A DNA stretch of 38,467 nucleotides from a virus: positions 1-38,467 of IMG/VR virus record IMGVR_UViG_3300017773_004419; one strand, 5' to 3'. This document shows positions 30,978 to 38,467 of the stretch, piece after piece. Positions within the stretch are counted from its first letter, which is position 1, and every line of letters starts with the position of its first letter. Made by a program: the position numbers and the translations under genes. The notes beneath the pieces are model-generated. The model was not told the DNA's origin. It ran no database searches and was given only the letters and a program-made list of their open reading frames with translations.

Positions 30978-31799
30978 ATGAAAAATCCTTATTTAAAAAA
31001 TAGGTTTTTTATTGATTATTTTAAACATGATACAATAAAATTATCTTTTGGTGATTGGAACAAAATCTTTAGAAAAGATTTAGTAAGATTATTATTAACA
31101 AAAGATATTTTAGCTGATGAGAATAATTTAGAAAATTTACATCTGAGTATAAATAAAGAACTATTTGATTACAGTATGGAAAAAGGTGTCAATCCATTGA
31201 CAATTAAATTTTATGATACTGATGAGGATTTTTTAAAAATTTATTACGATTTTTTGAGGGCATTAAAAACAGAGTTAGGTTTTGATTTTTATTTTCAAGC
31301 CACACCAACTATTAGATTTCATGCACCAAATGTTAAAAATGAATTTCACTACCCAATATTTCACAGCGATCCTGTAGTTTATGGGCATCCACCACAAGAA
31401 ATTAATGTTTGGTTGTCATTGACAGAAAATAAACATTCTGGATTTCATATGATTAATAGAGAAGATAGTGAAAGATGGTTTAGTGATTATGATTTTGATG
31501 TAGATAAATTTAAAAATGATGCTTCTTCTGCAAGAGATATTAATGATGACTTTAATAAGAAAGGGTTTAATCTTTCAAAAGAAGTGGAGTCAGATACAAG
31601 CTCTGTTTATTTATTTGATTCATTGTGTATTCACACTAATAAACCTAGAAAAGAAGAAACTAGAATATCAATTGATGTTAGGATTAATCCAGTAAATCAA
31701 TTTGTGAGTGGATATATTGGATTGGGTAATATGAAAGCTGACTTTAAACCAGGTGGGGCTTTTGGTTATCATAAATGTTCAATAGGAGATTTAATATGA
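30978..31799 (+). CDS. putative 2-oxoglutarate/Fe(II) oxygenase (StrG/phytanoyl-hydroxylase-like)
   Basis: A 273-residue protein with the facial-triad pattern of 2-oxoglutarate-dependent oxygenases. His129-x-Asp131 lies in IFHSDPV, the distal His219 in LCIHTNKP, and Arg229 ten residues on would bind the co-substrate carboxylate. NVWLSLTENKHSGFHMI lies between them, as in the double-stranded beta-helix of these enzymes. Related proteins sit in aminoglycoside and polysaccharide clusters. It may hydroxylate or oxidise a sugar of this pathway, though substrates of the family vary widely. The first 90 residues match nothing I know. Moderate confidence. Confidence 0.6.
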   Translation: MKNPYLKNRFFIDYFKHDTIKLSFGDWNKIFRKDLVRLLLTKDILADENNLENLHLSINKELFDYSMEKGVNPLTIKFYDTDEDFLKIYYDFLRALKTELGFDFYFQATPTIRFHAPNVKNEFHYPIFHSDPVVYGHPPQEINVWLSLTENKHSGFHMINREDSERWFSDYDFDVDKFKNDASSARDINDDFNKKGFNLSKEVESDTSSVYLFDSLCIHTNKPRKEETRISIDVRINPVNQFVSGYIGLGNMKADFKPGGAFGYHKCSIGDLI

Positions 31800-32764
31800 A
31801 TATATTAATCACAGGTGGTACAGGTTTCGTAGGTAGTCATATGATTGATTATATTTTAAAGTATACTATAAAACCAAATCAAAAGATATATTGTACAAGA
31901 CGATGGATGGAAGACACTAAAAATGTAGATCATATAAATGATGATAGACTTGAATTTATTGATTGTGATTTACTTGACGCCCATAGTATAAGAAGAGCTG
32001 TAGAAATATCCAAACCGTCAAAAGTATTTCATTTTGCTGCTCAAAGTTTTCCTGAAGTTAGTTTTAAAACACCAGTTATAACACTACAGACAAATACAGT
32101 TGGAACTACACACTTATTAGAGGCAATCAAGGAATCTGATTGTAATCCTGTTATCGTTAGTGTATCTACTAGTGAGGTATATGGTATGCCAAATGAAGAT
32201 GAAGTTCCTATCAAAGAAAATAATCCTATTAGAGCTGCTAATCCATATTCAATATCAAAGGTTGGTCATGATTTAATGTCACAGTATTACGAAAAAGCAT
32301 ATGGTTTAAAAATAATTACAACTCGTATGTTTAGTCACGAGGGTGCTCGTAGGGGTAAACAATTCGCATTATCATCTTTTGCTCATCAAATTGTATTGAA
32401 TGAAAAGGGTAAAGGTGATGGTTTTATTCGACATGGTAATTTGAATTCTACTAGAACCTATGCTCATATTGATGACGCTATAAATGCTTATTGGTTATGT
32501 TCTAATAGTAATAAGTTTGGAGAGGTGTATAATATCGGTGGACAAGAAACTTGTACTGTTGGTGAAGCTTTAGATAAATTAATCGATATGTCTACTAGAG
32601 ACGATTTAAAAAAGAAATTAGATAAAGATAGGGTAAGACCAACTGATATTACATTACAAATACCAGATACTACAAAGTTTAGGCATGAGTTTGGTTGGAC
32701 TCCTAGAAAAAATTTAACTAATGTGTGTGAAGATTTATTAAATTATTGGAGAAAAATATTATGA
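31796..32764 (+). CDS. GDP-mannose 4,6-dehydratase-like SDR
   Basis: A 322-residue extended SDR. MNILITGGTGFVGSHM binds the cofactor, with CTRRW following the second strand, suggesting NADP preference as in GMD. VSTSEVYG carries the Thr/Ser and PYSISK the Tyr151-x3-Lys155 pair. TTRMFSHEGARRGKQF closely parallels the 'R.FNHE.PRRG..F' of GDP-mannose 4,6-dehydratases. The expected product is GDP-4-keto-6-deoxymannose, which is the substrate of ColD-type enzymes such as the one encoded at 27962. AGGAG lies seven bases before the ATG at 31796, which overlaps the oxygenase stop (ATGA). The nucleotide carrier is inferred from similarity. Confidence 0.8.
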   Translation: MNILITGGTGFVGSHMIDYILKYTIKPNQKIYCTRRWMEDTKNVDHINDDRLEFIDCDLLDAHSIRRAVEISKPSKVFHFAAQSFPEVSFKTPVITLQTNTVGTTHLLEAIKESDCNPVIVSVSTSEVYGMPNEDEVPIKENNPIRAANPYSISKVGHDLMSQYYEKAYGLKIITTRMFSHEGARRGKQFALSSFAHQIVLNEKGKGDGFIRHGNLNSTRTYAHIDDAINAYWLCSNSNKFGEVYNIGGQETCTVGEALDKLIDMSTRDDLKKKLDKDRVRPTDITLQIPDTTKFRHEFGWTPRKNLTNVCEDLLNYWRKIL

Positions 32765-34386
32765 AAATAGTAGGAATATGTTCAGGACATGATGTCTCTT
32801 ATGCAGTATTAGAAGACGGTGTGCCTATATTACATAATGAAAAAGAAAGATTTAGTAGAATAAAAGAAGAAGTTGGCGATGGGTTTGAATTTTTATTTGA
32901 TACTTACGATGATGTAGACGATATAGTACATGCTTCTTATTGTGTAAATAATTGGCATGGAGGAATAGAAAAAAGATTTTCAAATACATTCAACAGAATT
33001 AAATCAATTGTAGAAAAAAACGGTGGTAGGTATTGGCCAAATGAACAAACTGTTGAAGGTCATAATGCTCCTGTTCCTGGTCATCATCAAGCACACGCTG
33101 CAAATGCTTTCTTTTCAAGTAATTTTGACGAAGCACTTATCATAACAATGGACGGTGGTGGTGAAGATTATAAAAAAGATGGTACATATGTTTCAACAAC
33201 TTTTACTGCTTGGAAAGGTATTGATAATAAAATATATGAAATTGATATTATTCCAATTGAACAACTTAATATAGGATGGATGTGGGATTGTATAACGACT
33301 AAAGTATTTGGATTATCTGGTGGAGGACCTCCTTATGGTTGTCAAGCTGGAACTGTCATGGGTATGGCTGCTTTAGGTAACGCTTCAAAATTTAAAGATG
33401 TATTTGATAGATTTTTACCTTATGATCCTTATACAAATGAATGGGACTTTTTAAGAGGTAAAGCTGAAGAATCAGAACAAAATCAATTTGACATAGCCGC
33501 TTCTCTACAAGAGTATACTGATAGACTTATAAAAGAAAAAATAGGTTCTTATTTAAAAGAATACAGCAGTGAAAATTTATGTTTATCAGGTGGGGTTGCT
33601 TTAAATAGCGTGATGACAGGTCAAATAAGAAATTGGTTTCCAACTATAAAAAATGTGTATGTAGATCCAATTCCCTATGATGCTGGTATAGCTTTAGGTG
33701 GTCCTAGATATATTTGGCATCATATATTAGATAATCCGAGAATTAAATGGGATGATAATTCTACATCTTATTTGGGACATACTTATCCCAAAAGTGATGT
33801 TATAACGGCTCTTGAATTGGTATCCGATAAAGTAAAGTATGAGGTTGTAGAGAACGATTATGTAGTAGATTTACTAACGATGGATGATAATGTAATATCA
33901 GTATTTGGAGGGGGTTCAGAATCAGGTCGAAGAGCTTTAGGTAATAGAAGTATTCTAGCAGATCCAAGGAGTCCTAAGATGAAAGATGTTATCAATGAAA
34001 AAGTAAAACATAGACAATGGTTTAGACCTTTTGCCCCATCTATAATAAGAGAAGAGGTAAAGAATTGGTTTGAACAAGATATTGATAGTCCTTATATGAG
34101 TTTTGTGATTCCATTTAAAAAAGAAGTTTTAGATAAAGTACCAGCAGTTGTCCACTTTGATGGTTCTGCTAGATTACAAACTGTTGCTGAAAATGATAAT
34201 AAATGGTATTATAATTTTATAAAAAGTTTTGGAGAAAAAACAGGAGTTCCTATTGTTTTAAATACTAGTTTTAACGATAGAGAACCAATAGTTGAAACTC
34301 CTAAGCATGCTGTTAATTGTTTTTTAAAAACTGATATTGATTTTCTTTATTTTAGAGATTACAATATTTTAGTTAGAAAAGTCTAA
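32761..34386 (+). CDS. O-carbamoyltransferase (NodU/CmcH/TobZ family)
   Basis: A 541-residue enzyme that would transfer a carbamoyl group from carbamoyl phosphate, via carbamoyl-adenylate, to a sugar hydroxyl. It begins KIVGICSGHDVSYAVLEDG, the Kae1/ASKHA-like N-terminal strand. HHQAH at 108-112 is the metal-binding site, then TMDGGGED, LCLSGGVALN and PYDAGIALGG. FGGGSESGRRALGNRSI and FRPFAPSI form the carbamoyl-site half, and SFNDREPIV ends the family core. TobZ is about 570 residues, so it is complete. GGAG lies nine bases before the ATG, which overlaps the previous stop by ATGA. Confidence 0.95.
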   Translation: MKIVGICSGHDVSYAVLEDGVPILHNEKERFSRIKEEVGDGFEFLFDTYDDVDDIVHASYCVNNWHGGIEKRFSNTFNRIKSIVEKNGGRYWPNEQTVEGHNAPVPGHHQAHAANAFFSSNFDEALIITMDGGGEDYKKDGTYVSTTFTAWKGIDNKIYEIDIIPIEQLNIGWMWDCITTKVFGLSGGGPPYGCQAGTVMGMAALGNASKFKDVFDRFLPYDPYTNEWDFLRGKAEESEQNQFDIAASLQEYTDRLIKEKIGSYLKEYSSENLCLSGGVALNSVMTGQIRNWFPTIKNVYVDPIPYDAGIALGGPRYIWHHILDNPRIKWDDNSTSYLGHTYPKSDVITALELVSDKVKYEVVENDYVVDLLTMDDNVISVFGGGSESGRRALGNRSILADPRSPKMKDVINEKVKHRQWFRPFAPSIIREEVKNWFEQDIDSPYMSFVIPFKKEVLDKVPAVVHFDGSARLQTVAENDNKWYYNFIKSFGEKTGVPIVLNTSFNDREPIVETPKHAVNCFLKTDIDFLYFRDYNILVRKV

Positions 34387-34388
34387 AT

Positions 34389-35102
34389 ATGAAAACAAAG
34401 ATTACTATGATTATAGGTACTTGTGACAAGTATGATATTTTTTGGGAAAATTTTATGATACTATGCGATAAGTTTTGGGAAATTGATTGTAGGAAGATTT
34501 TTATCTCTGAAACTAAAAAAGTACCATCAACAAAATATGAAACATTTTTAACTGGTAAAGATTTACCTTGGACAGATAGAATGTTAAGTGCAGTTGAAAC
34601 TATAGACACTCCATACATTTTTCAAATGGCAGAGGATTTTTATTTAAGAGAACCAGTAACAGAAAAAGAAATTTTAGGTTATATAGAATTCTTAGATAAG
34701 GTGGATGGTAATAAAATGTTAATTGTCCCAAATGATAATCCAACCACTTATACTTTTGGTAAAAAGATTTCAAATAACATGTATAAGTTAAGTGATAATA
34801 GTAATTATCAAACTGCTGTTATGCCAAGTATTTGGAGAACTAGTTGGTTTAAGGATGTCGTAAAACCAAATTGGACTCCTTGGGAGTTAGAAATTGAAGG
34901 AACTGATGCTATAAAGGGTAAAGATAATCGAGTCTATATAAGTATTAAGGATTATCCAGGAATTTCTCCAGGTATATGTAGAGCTGGTGGTTTTTTAATA
35001 GATAATTGGGATTACATATATAATAAATATAATTTAAAAAAACCACCTCGGGTTAAAAGTCAAGGTAGAGTAGAGGTGATATTAAGTGAGGATATAAAAT
35101 GA
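34389..35102 (+). CDS. GT-A-like glycosyltransferase of polysaccharide loci
   Basis: A 237-residue protein opening TKITMIIGTCDKYDIFWENF, as in a family of putative glycosyltransferases found in LPS and capsule clusters. LPWTDRMLSAVETIDTPYIFQMAEDFYL gives the nucleotide/metal region, with AEDF in place of a plain DxD. The carboxy-terminal half (PSIWRTSWF, GTDAIKGKDNRVY) is less conserved. No membrane segment. It begins three bases after the carbamoyltransferase stop and overlaps the 2-epimerase by ATGA. The family call is moderate; the acceptor is unknown. Confidence 0.65.
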   Translation: MKTKITMIIGTCDKYDIFWENFMILCDKFWEIDCRKIFISETKKVPSTKYETFLTGKDLPWTDRMLSAVETIDTPYIFQMAEDFYLREPVTEKEILGYIEFLDKVDGNKMLIVPNDNPTTYTFGKKISNNMYKLSDNSNYQTAVMPSIWRTSWFKDVVKPNWTPWELEIEGTDAIKGKDNRVYISIKDYPGISPGICRAGGFLIDNWDYIYNKYNLKKPPRVKSQGRVEVILSEDIK

Positions 35103-36193
35103 AAGTAGTTACTATTTCTGGAATAAGACCCGATTTTATTAGAATGTCAAAAATTTATTCTGAATTAGATTCAAATCCTAATATAGAACATATATTAGTA
35201 CATACTGGACAACATTTTGATAAACTTTTATCTGATGTGTTTTTTGAAGATTTGGGGATAAGAAAACCAGACTATAATTTAGAAGTTGGTGCTCATGGTA
35301 AAGAACATTTTCATGTATCATCAGATGCTTCAATTAAATCTGTAGAGTTGATACGAAAGTTAAAACCAGATTATGTTATGTTTTTAGGAGACTCCAATAC
35401 TGCTAGTTTATCTATACCTATCAAACGAGATGGTTGGAAAATAATACATATAGAAGCCGGCATGAGAAATGGTGACGAGTGGATGCCGGAAGAAATTAAT
35501 AGAATTGCATGTGACCATGTATCAAACATTTTATTTGCTTATCATAATGACAATAGAGATTTTATGTTAAGAGAAAATATATCAGCTGATAAAATTCATG
35601 TTGTTGGAAATACTATTGTTGAAGTCTGTCAACCTTACATTAAAAAATATGAAAATGTTCAGAAAAAAGAAGATTTTATATTAGTTGATATACACCGTTC
35701 TGAAAATATAGGTATAGGTTCATTAGAACCAAAAAAACATAAGTTACAAAACATAGTTAAGTATATAAATCAATGTATAGATAGATACCAAGTTCCTGCT
35801 AAAATGTTGAGGTTTGGTAGAACTTTTGGTGTTATAGAAAAATTTGATATTGATTTGGGTAAAATTGAAGTTATTGATTTAATGGGTTATAATGATTTTA
35901 TGGAAGCTCAATATCATTGTAAGTTTATGATATCAGATTCAGGTACTGCTCATGAAGAACCAGCTCTACTAAGAACACCTGTCATATCACCAAGAAGGTT
36001 TACCGAAAGACCACAATCATTGAGACATAATTGTTCGATGTTATTAAATACTGATGAAGAGGATATTTCTTGGGATATGTCACATGTATTTTTAAGTAGA
36101 TGGTGGAATGGTACTTTAAATTATAACATTGATTGGTTAGGTGATGGTAAAACTTCAAAAAAAATAGTAGATATTTTATGTCAAGAAAATTAG
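35099..36193 (+). CDS. wecB: UDP-GlcNAc 2-epimerase family enzyme (WecB/FnlC-like)
   Basis: A 364-residue non-hydrolysing 2-epimerase of GT-B fold. VTISGIRPDFIRMSKI and HTGQHFDKLLSDVFF start the fold as in WecB, MFLGDSNTA supplies the conserved Asp, IHIEAGMRN the Glu near residue 119, and PEEINRIACDH the second Glu. VDIHRSENIG near 199 is the 'HRxEN' loop, and SDSGTAHEEPALLRTPVIS is the UDP-binding helix. It would convert UDP-GlcNAc to UDP-ManNAc, or a 6-deoxy analogue as FnlC does in the FucNAc pathway. The 4,6-dehydratase downstream makes the latter attractive. It overlaps the deacetylase gene by 16 bases. Confidence 0.88.
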   Translation: MKVVTISGIRPDFIRMSKIYSELDSNPNIEHILVHTGQHFDKLLSDVFFEDLGIRKPDYNLEVGAHGKEHFHVSSDASIKSVELIRKLKPDYVMFLGDSNTASLSIPIKRDGWKIIHIEAGMRNGDEWMPEEINRIACDHVSNILFAYHNDNRDFMLRENISADKIHVVGNTIVEVCQPYIKKYENVQKKEDFILVDIHRSENIGIGSLEPKKHKLQNIVKYINQCIDRYQVPAKMLRFGRTFGVIEKFDIDLGKIEVIDLMGYNDFMEAQYHCKFMISDSGTAHEEPALLRTPVISPRRFTERPQSLRHNCSMLLNTDEEDISWDMSHVFLSRWWNGTLNYNIDWLGDGKTSKKIVDILCQEN

Positions 36194-36786
36194 TTATAGC
36201 TCCACATATTGATGATGATGTCTTAGGGTGTGGTGGTATAATAGATTCTAAAACTCATGTCGTATATGTTGGTAATGGCCACTCAAAAAATGTAATAAGT
36301 AAAGAAGATAGAATTAAAGAAGCTGATGATGTTAAGAATTATTTAGGACACACCTATCAAATTCTTAATCACAAAGTAGACCATTATGAAGTATATCCAT
36401 TAATAAATGATTTTGAAAAAATATTAAAAGATATAAAACCAAATGAATTATTTGTTGTACACCCATCTTATAATCAAGACCATAAAACAGTTTACGATGC
36501 TATGATGGCAGCAACAAGACCACATGACACTAATTGGTTTGTAAAAAAAATATTTTTGTATGAACAACCACAATTATACTTATGGAATAATACCGATAGA
36601 GTCTTTAAACCTAATTATTTTATACCAATAGATGTGGATAGGAAAATAAAGGCATACGAGTTGATGCCATCACAAGTTCGTAGTTTTAGGAGTTCAGACT
36701 TAATAAAATCTATGGCTAAAGTAAGAGGTAAACAAAGTAATTGTACCTATGCTGAAGCATTTGAAATTTTAAGGTGGGTTATTTGA
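36178..36786 (+). CDS. PIG-L/LmbE-family N-deacetylase
   Basis: A 202-residue zinc amidase that would remove an acetyl group from an N-acetyl sugar. VIAPHIDDDVLGCGG (His10, Asp12, Asp13) gives the zinc-binding and catalytic PHxDD motif, and VHPSYNQDHKTVYDA the second histidine cluster. PSQVRSFRSSDL near the C-terminus is the family's 'h.SQ' stretch. Lying directly before a formyltransferase, it could expose an amine that the next enzyme formylates. The ATG lies inside the end of the 2-epimerase gene, and its stop overlaps the next start (TGATG). Confidence 0.9.
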   Translation: MSRKLVIAPHIDDDVLGCGGIIDSKTHVVYVGNGHSKNVISKEDRIKEADDVKNYLGHTYQILNHKVDHYEVYPLINDFEKILKDIKPNELFVVHPSYNQDHKTVYDAMMAATRPHDTNWFVKKIFLYEQPQLYLWNNTDRVFKPNYFIPIDVDRKIKAYELMPSQVRSFRSSDLIKSMAKVRGKQSNCTYAEAFEILRWVI

Positions 36787-37454
36787 TGAAAAATATATTA
36801 TTTTGTAGTTATAGAGATTGGTCTAAAAAAATATACAAAAAAATTGTTGACTTTCATAATGAGAATGTCAACATAATTTATGTTACTAAAGGTGATAATT
36901 TAAAAAATAAAATAGACATCTATGAACCTGAGTGTATTTTTTTTATTGGATGGAGTTGGATAATTGAACCTGAGATAGTAAATAACTATGAATGTATATG
37001 TTTACACCCATCACCATTACCAAAATATAGAGGTGGCTCTCCGCTACAACATCAGATAATTAATGGTGAAAAAAATAGTGCTATTTCTTTATTTTTAATG
37101 GATGAGTATATAGATAAGGGAGACATATTATTTCAAAAAGAATTTTCTTTACGAGGTAATTTATCTGAAATATATGATAGAATTACTAATCTTGGCATTG
37201 AGGGTGTAAGTAGATTAATTGATTTTAAGTTATATGACGGTGGTAAATTTGTTGGAGAAAAACAAGACCATAGTAAATCAACTTATTATAAAAGAAGAAA
37301 ACCTAATATGAGTGAAATAAAAATAGATGACATACAAGAGTTTACTGCAAGTCAATTAAATGACAAAGTGAGAGCACTACAAAATCCATACCCTAATGCT
37401 TTTATCACCTGTAAAGGTGGAACAAAGTTGTTTTTAAAAAATACTGAGGTTTAA
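36786..37454 (+). CDS. sugar N-formyltransferase (Fmt-like)
   Basis: A 222-residue formyltransferase using N10-formyl-tetrahydrofolate. CLHPSPLPKYRGGSPLQ has the catalytic His74 and the 'HPSlLPkYRG' signature; NGEKNSAISLFLMDEYIDKGDIL ends with the catalytic Asp. The Asn of the usual Asn-His-Asp triad is not obvious before His74. The C-terminal NPYPNAFITCKGG resembles the small barrel of methionyl-tRNA formyltransferase. At 222 residues it is shorter than Fmt (about 315), which fits a sugar-modifying enzyme such as those for formylated 4-amino or 3-amino sugars. ATG 36786 is preferred over an upstream GTG. Confidence 0.85.
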   Translation: MKNILFCSYRDWSKKIYKKIVDFHNENVNIIYVTKGDNLKNKIDIYEPECIFFIGWSWIIEPEIVNNYECICLHPSPLPKYRGGSPLQHQIINGEKNSAISLFLMDEYIDKGDILFQKEFSLRGNLSEIYDRITNLGIEGVSRLIDFKLYDGGKFVGEKQDHSKSTYYKRRKPNMSEIKIDDIQEFTASQLNDKVRALQNPYPNAFITCKGGTKLFLKNTEV

Positions 37455-37455
37455 T

Positions 37456-38406
37456 ATGAAGAATAAAAAGATATTAATACTAGGAGGTACTGGTGCTTTA
37501 GGGCAAACATTAACTAAGAGATATTATCAAAATAACCATATAATTGTTTTTTCAAGAGATGAACATAAACAAGTTAATATGAAGAAAGATTATAAAAATG
37601 TTTATTATCAGATAGGTGATGTAAAAGATAAAGATAGTGTCTGTCAAGTTATAAATGAATACAAACCAGATGTAGTCATAAATACAGCTGCATTAAAACA
37701 TGTTCCTATTTGTGAAGAACACCCATATGAAAGTGTAAAAACAAATATTATAGGACATAAAAATTTAATTGATTGTATTAGTAGTTGTAATCATAAGATA
37801 GAGACATTAATGTTTATTTCTACAGACAAAGCCTGTAAGCCAATAAATGTTTATGGTATGTGTAAAGCTATCTCAGAAAGACTTTACATAGACTATGCTA
37901 ATAAACAATCTGATATAAAAGTAGTGCTGTGTAGATATGGTAATGTATTAGAATCTACTGGTTCAGTAATACCTTTTTTTAAGGAACTATTGGATAAAGG
38001 TGTTAGTTCATTACCAATTACTGATAAACGAATGACTAGGTTTTTAATATCATTAGAGGAGTCTGTAGATTTAATTGAATGGGCTTTAAATGAACCATCA
38101 TCTCATGGTTGTATTATCGTTCCTAAATTAAAATCACTATTGGTAACAGATTTAGCTATTGAACTAGGGTATAGTTATGCAGGATTAGATGATGTGGATT
38201 TAGAATATGTTGGTATAAGATCTGGTGAAAAAATACATGAAGATATGGTTAGTTTAGAAGAGTCTTTACGAACAAAAAAATATAATAAATATTTTATGAT
38301 AACCAATAACATTATCAACAAAAATGCTTGGTCTTTTTCTTCAGATAGTGATGTCATGCCTTTTGAAGAAATTAAAAATTTTTTAAAAGAAAAAAATGTG
38401 ATTTGA
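37456..38406 (+). CDS. UDP-sugar 4,6-dehydratase (inverting; PseB/FnlA/CapE-like SDR)
   Basis: A 316-residue polysaccharide-biosynthesis SDR. KILILGGTGALGQTLTKRY, FSRDEHKQ (a phosphate-binding SRDE as in PseB) and NTAALKHVPICEEHPYE precede STDKACKPINVYGMCK, with Tyr133-x3-Lys137 and the DK pair of inverting 4,6-dehydratases. CRYGNVLESTGSVIPFF is the substrate loop. It would turn UDP-GlcNAc into a UDP-2-acetamido-2,6-dideoxy-4-ketohexose. Whether it follows the pseudaminic/formylated-sugar or FucNAc route depends on genes beyond the edge. It starts one base after the formyltransferase stop and ends overlapping the next ATG (TGATG). Confidence 0.88.
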   Translation: MKNKKILILGGTGALGQTLTKRYYQNNHIIVFSRDEHKQVNMKKDYKNVYYQIGDVKDKDSVCQVINEYKPDVVINTAALKHVPICEEHPYESVKTNIIGHKNLIDCISSCNHKIETLMFISTDKACKPINVYGMCKAISERLYIDYANKQSDIKVVLCRYGNVLESTGSVIPFFKELLDKGVSSLPITDKRMTRFLISLEESVDLIEWALNEPSSHGCIIVPKLKSLLVTDLAIELGYSYAGLDDVDLEYVGIRSGEKIHEDMVSLEESLRTKKYNKYFMITNNIINKNAWSFSSDSDVMPFEEIKNFLKEKNVI

Positions 38407-38467
38407 TGATTAACAAAAGTTATAGAATTAAAACTATAAATAAACCGTATAAGATTTGGTTAATAGA
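38406..38467 (+). CDS. start of a further gene, truncated by the window edge
   Basis: An open frame starts at the ATG sharing one base with the dehydratase stop (TGATG) and stays open for the remaining 20 codons (MINKSYRIKTINKPYKIWLI). This matches the coupling used throughout the block, so it is probably the next glycan gene. Too short to assign a family. By context a sugar-nucleotide reductase or aminotransferase would be expected. Confidence 0.55.
   Translation, partial: MINKSYRIKTINKPYKIWLI

Noticed and set aside
38435-38442. TATAAATA on the + strand
   Set aside because: Inside the start of a coding frame in very A+T-rich sequence; no supporting gap or start follows within the window.

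Overview
The window reads as part of a low-G+C, strictly lytic-type tailed phage genome with a T4-like replication core. The evidence is gene content: a UvsX/RecA-type recombinase (cut by the left edge), a T4 RNase H-type flap nuclease, a gp41-type replicative helicase, a family B DNA polymerase (gp43), a sliding clamp (gp45) and the two clamp-loader subunits (gp44, gp62). All genes lie on the + strand, are packed tightly and mostly overlap by 1-14 bases. No tRNA, CRISPR array, insertion sequence or integrase was seen. Nothing names the host directly. The TonB-dependent receptor described below has features typical of the Bacteroidota / Marinimicrobia (FCB) lineage, so a marine FCB host is a reasonable guess, not a demonstration.

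Layout. (1) 1-6838: recombination, replication and nucleotide metabolism: uvsX, rnh, a small PD-(D/E)XK nuclease, the helicase, an SPPY-motif DNA methyltransferase, and a monomeric B12-dependent (class II) ribonucleotide reductase. (2) 6839-9719: a complete 910-residue TonB-dependent outer-membrane receptor, preceded by a sigma70-like promoter and followed by a strong intrinsic terminator. It sits between nrdJ and the polymerase as a self-contained cassette. (3) 9690-14623: a second terminator-like hairpin overlaps the polymerase promoter. Polymerase, clamp (with its own near-consensus promoter), clamp loader, a zinc-ribbon protein and the small loader subunit follow. (4) 14620-17704: accessory genes: a four-helix membrane protein, an Nmad1/DUF1599-type protein, a ClpP-like protease, an Fe-S Cas4/RecB-type nuclease, a SLOG (YspA/DUF2493) protein, a ribbon-helix-helix candidate and a small conserved protein. 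(5) 17697-38467: over 20 kb of glycan genes without an obvious internal terminator. It holds about eight glycosyltransferases of several folds, five SDR sugar-nucleotide enzymes, an RmlC-type epimerase, a split thiamine-diphosphate enzyme, a ColD-type PLP 3-dehydratase, a putative 2-oxoglutarate oxygenase, an O-carbamoyltransferase, a WecB-type 2-epimerase, a PIG-L deacetylase, a sugar N-formyltransferase and a 4,6-dehydratase.

How it fits together. The first blocks supply replication and dNTPs. The last block could make and transfer one or more unusual sugars. A GDP-mannose 4,6-dehydratase-like enzyme plus a ColD-like dehydratase would give a 3,6-dideoxy-4-ketosugar. The ThDP pair could add a two-carbon branch, as in yersiniose or eurekanate. 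The carbamoyltransferase, and possibly the oxygenase, would decorate it. A second branch (WecB-type, 4,6-dehydratase, deacetylase, formyltransferase) looks built for an N-formylated amino sugar. With the phage-encoded receptor, this suggests a virus that rebuilds the surface of its infected host: new outer-membrane transporter, new glycan. That synthesis is inference. Individual family assignments rest on motifs visible in the translations, without database searches.
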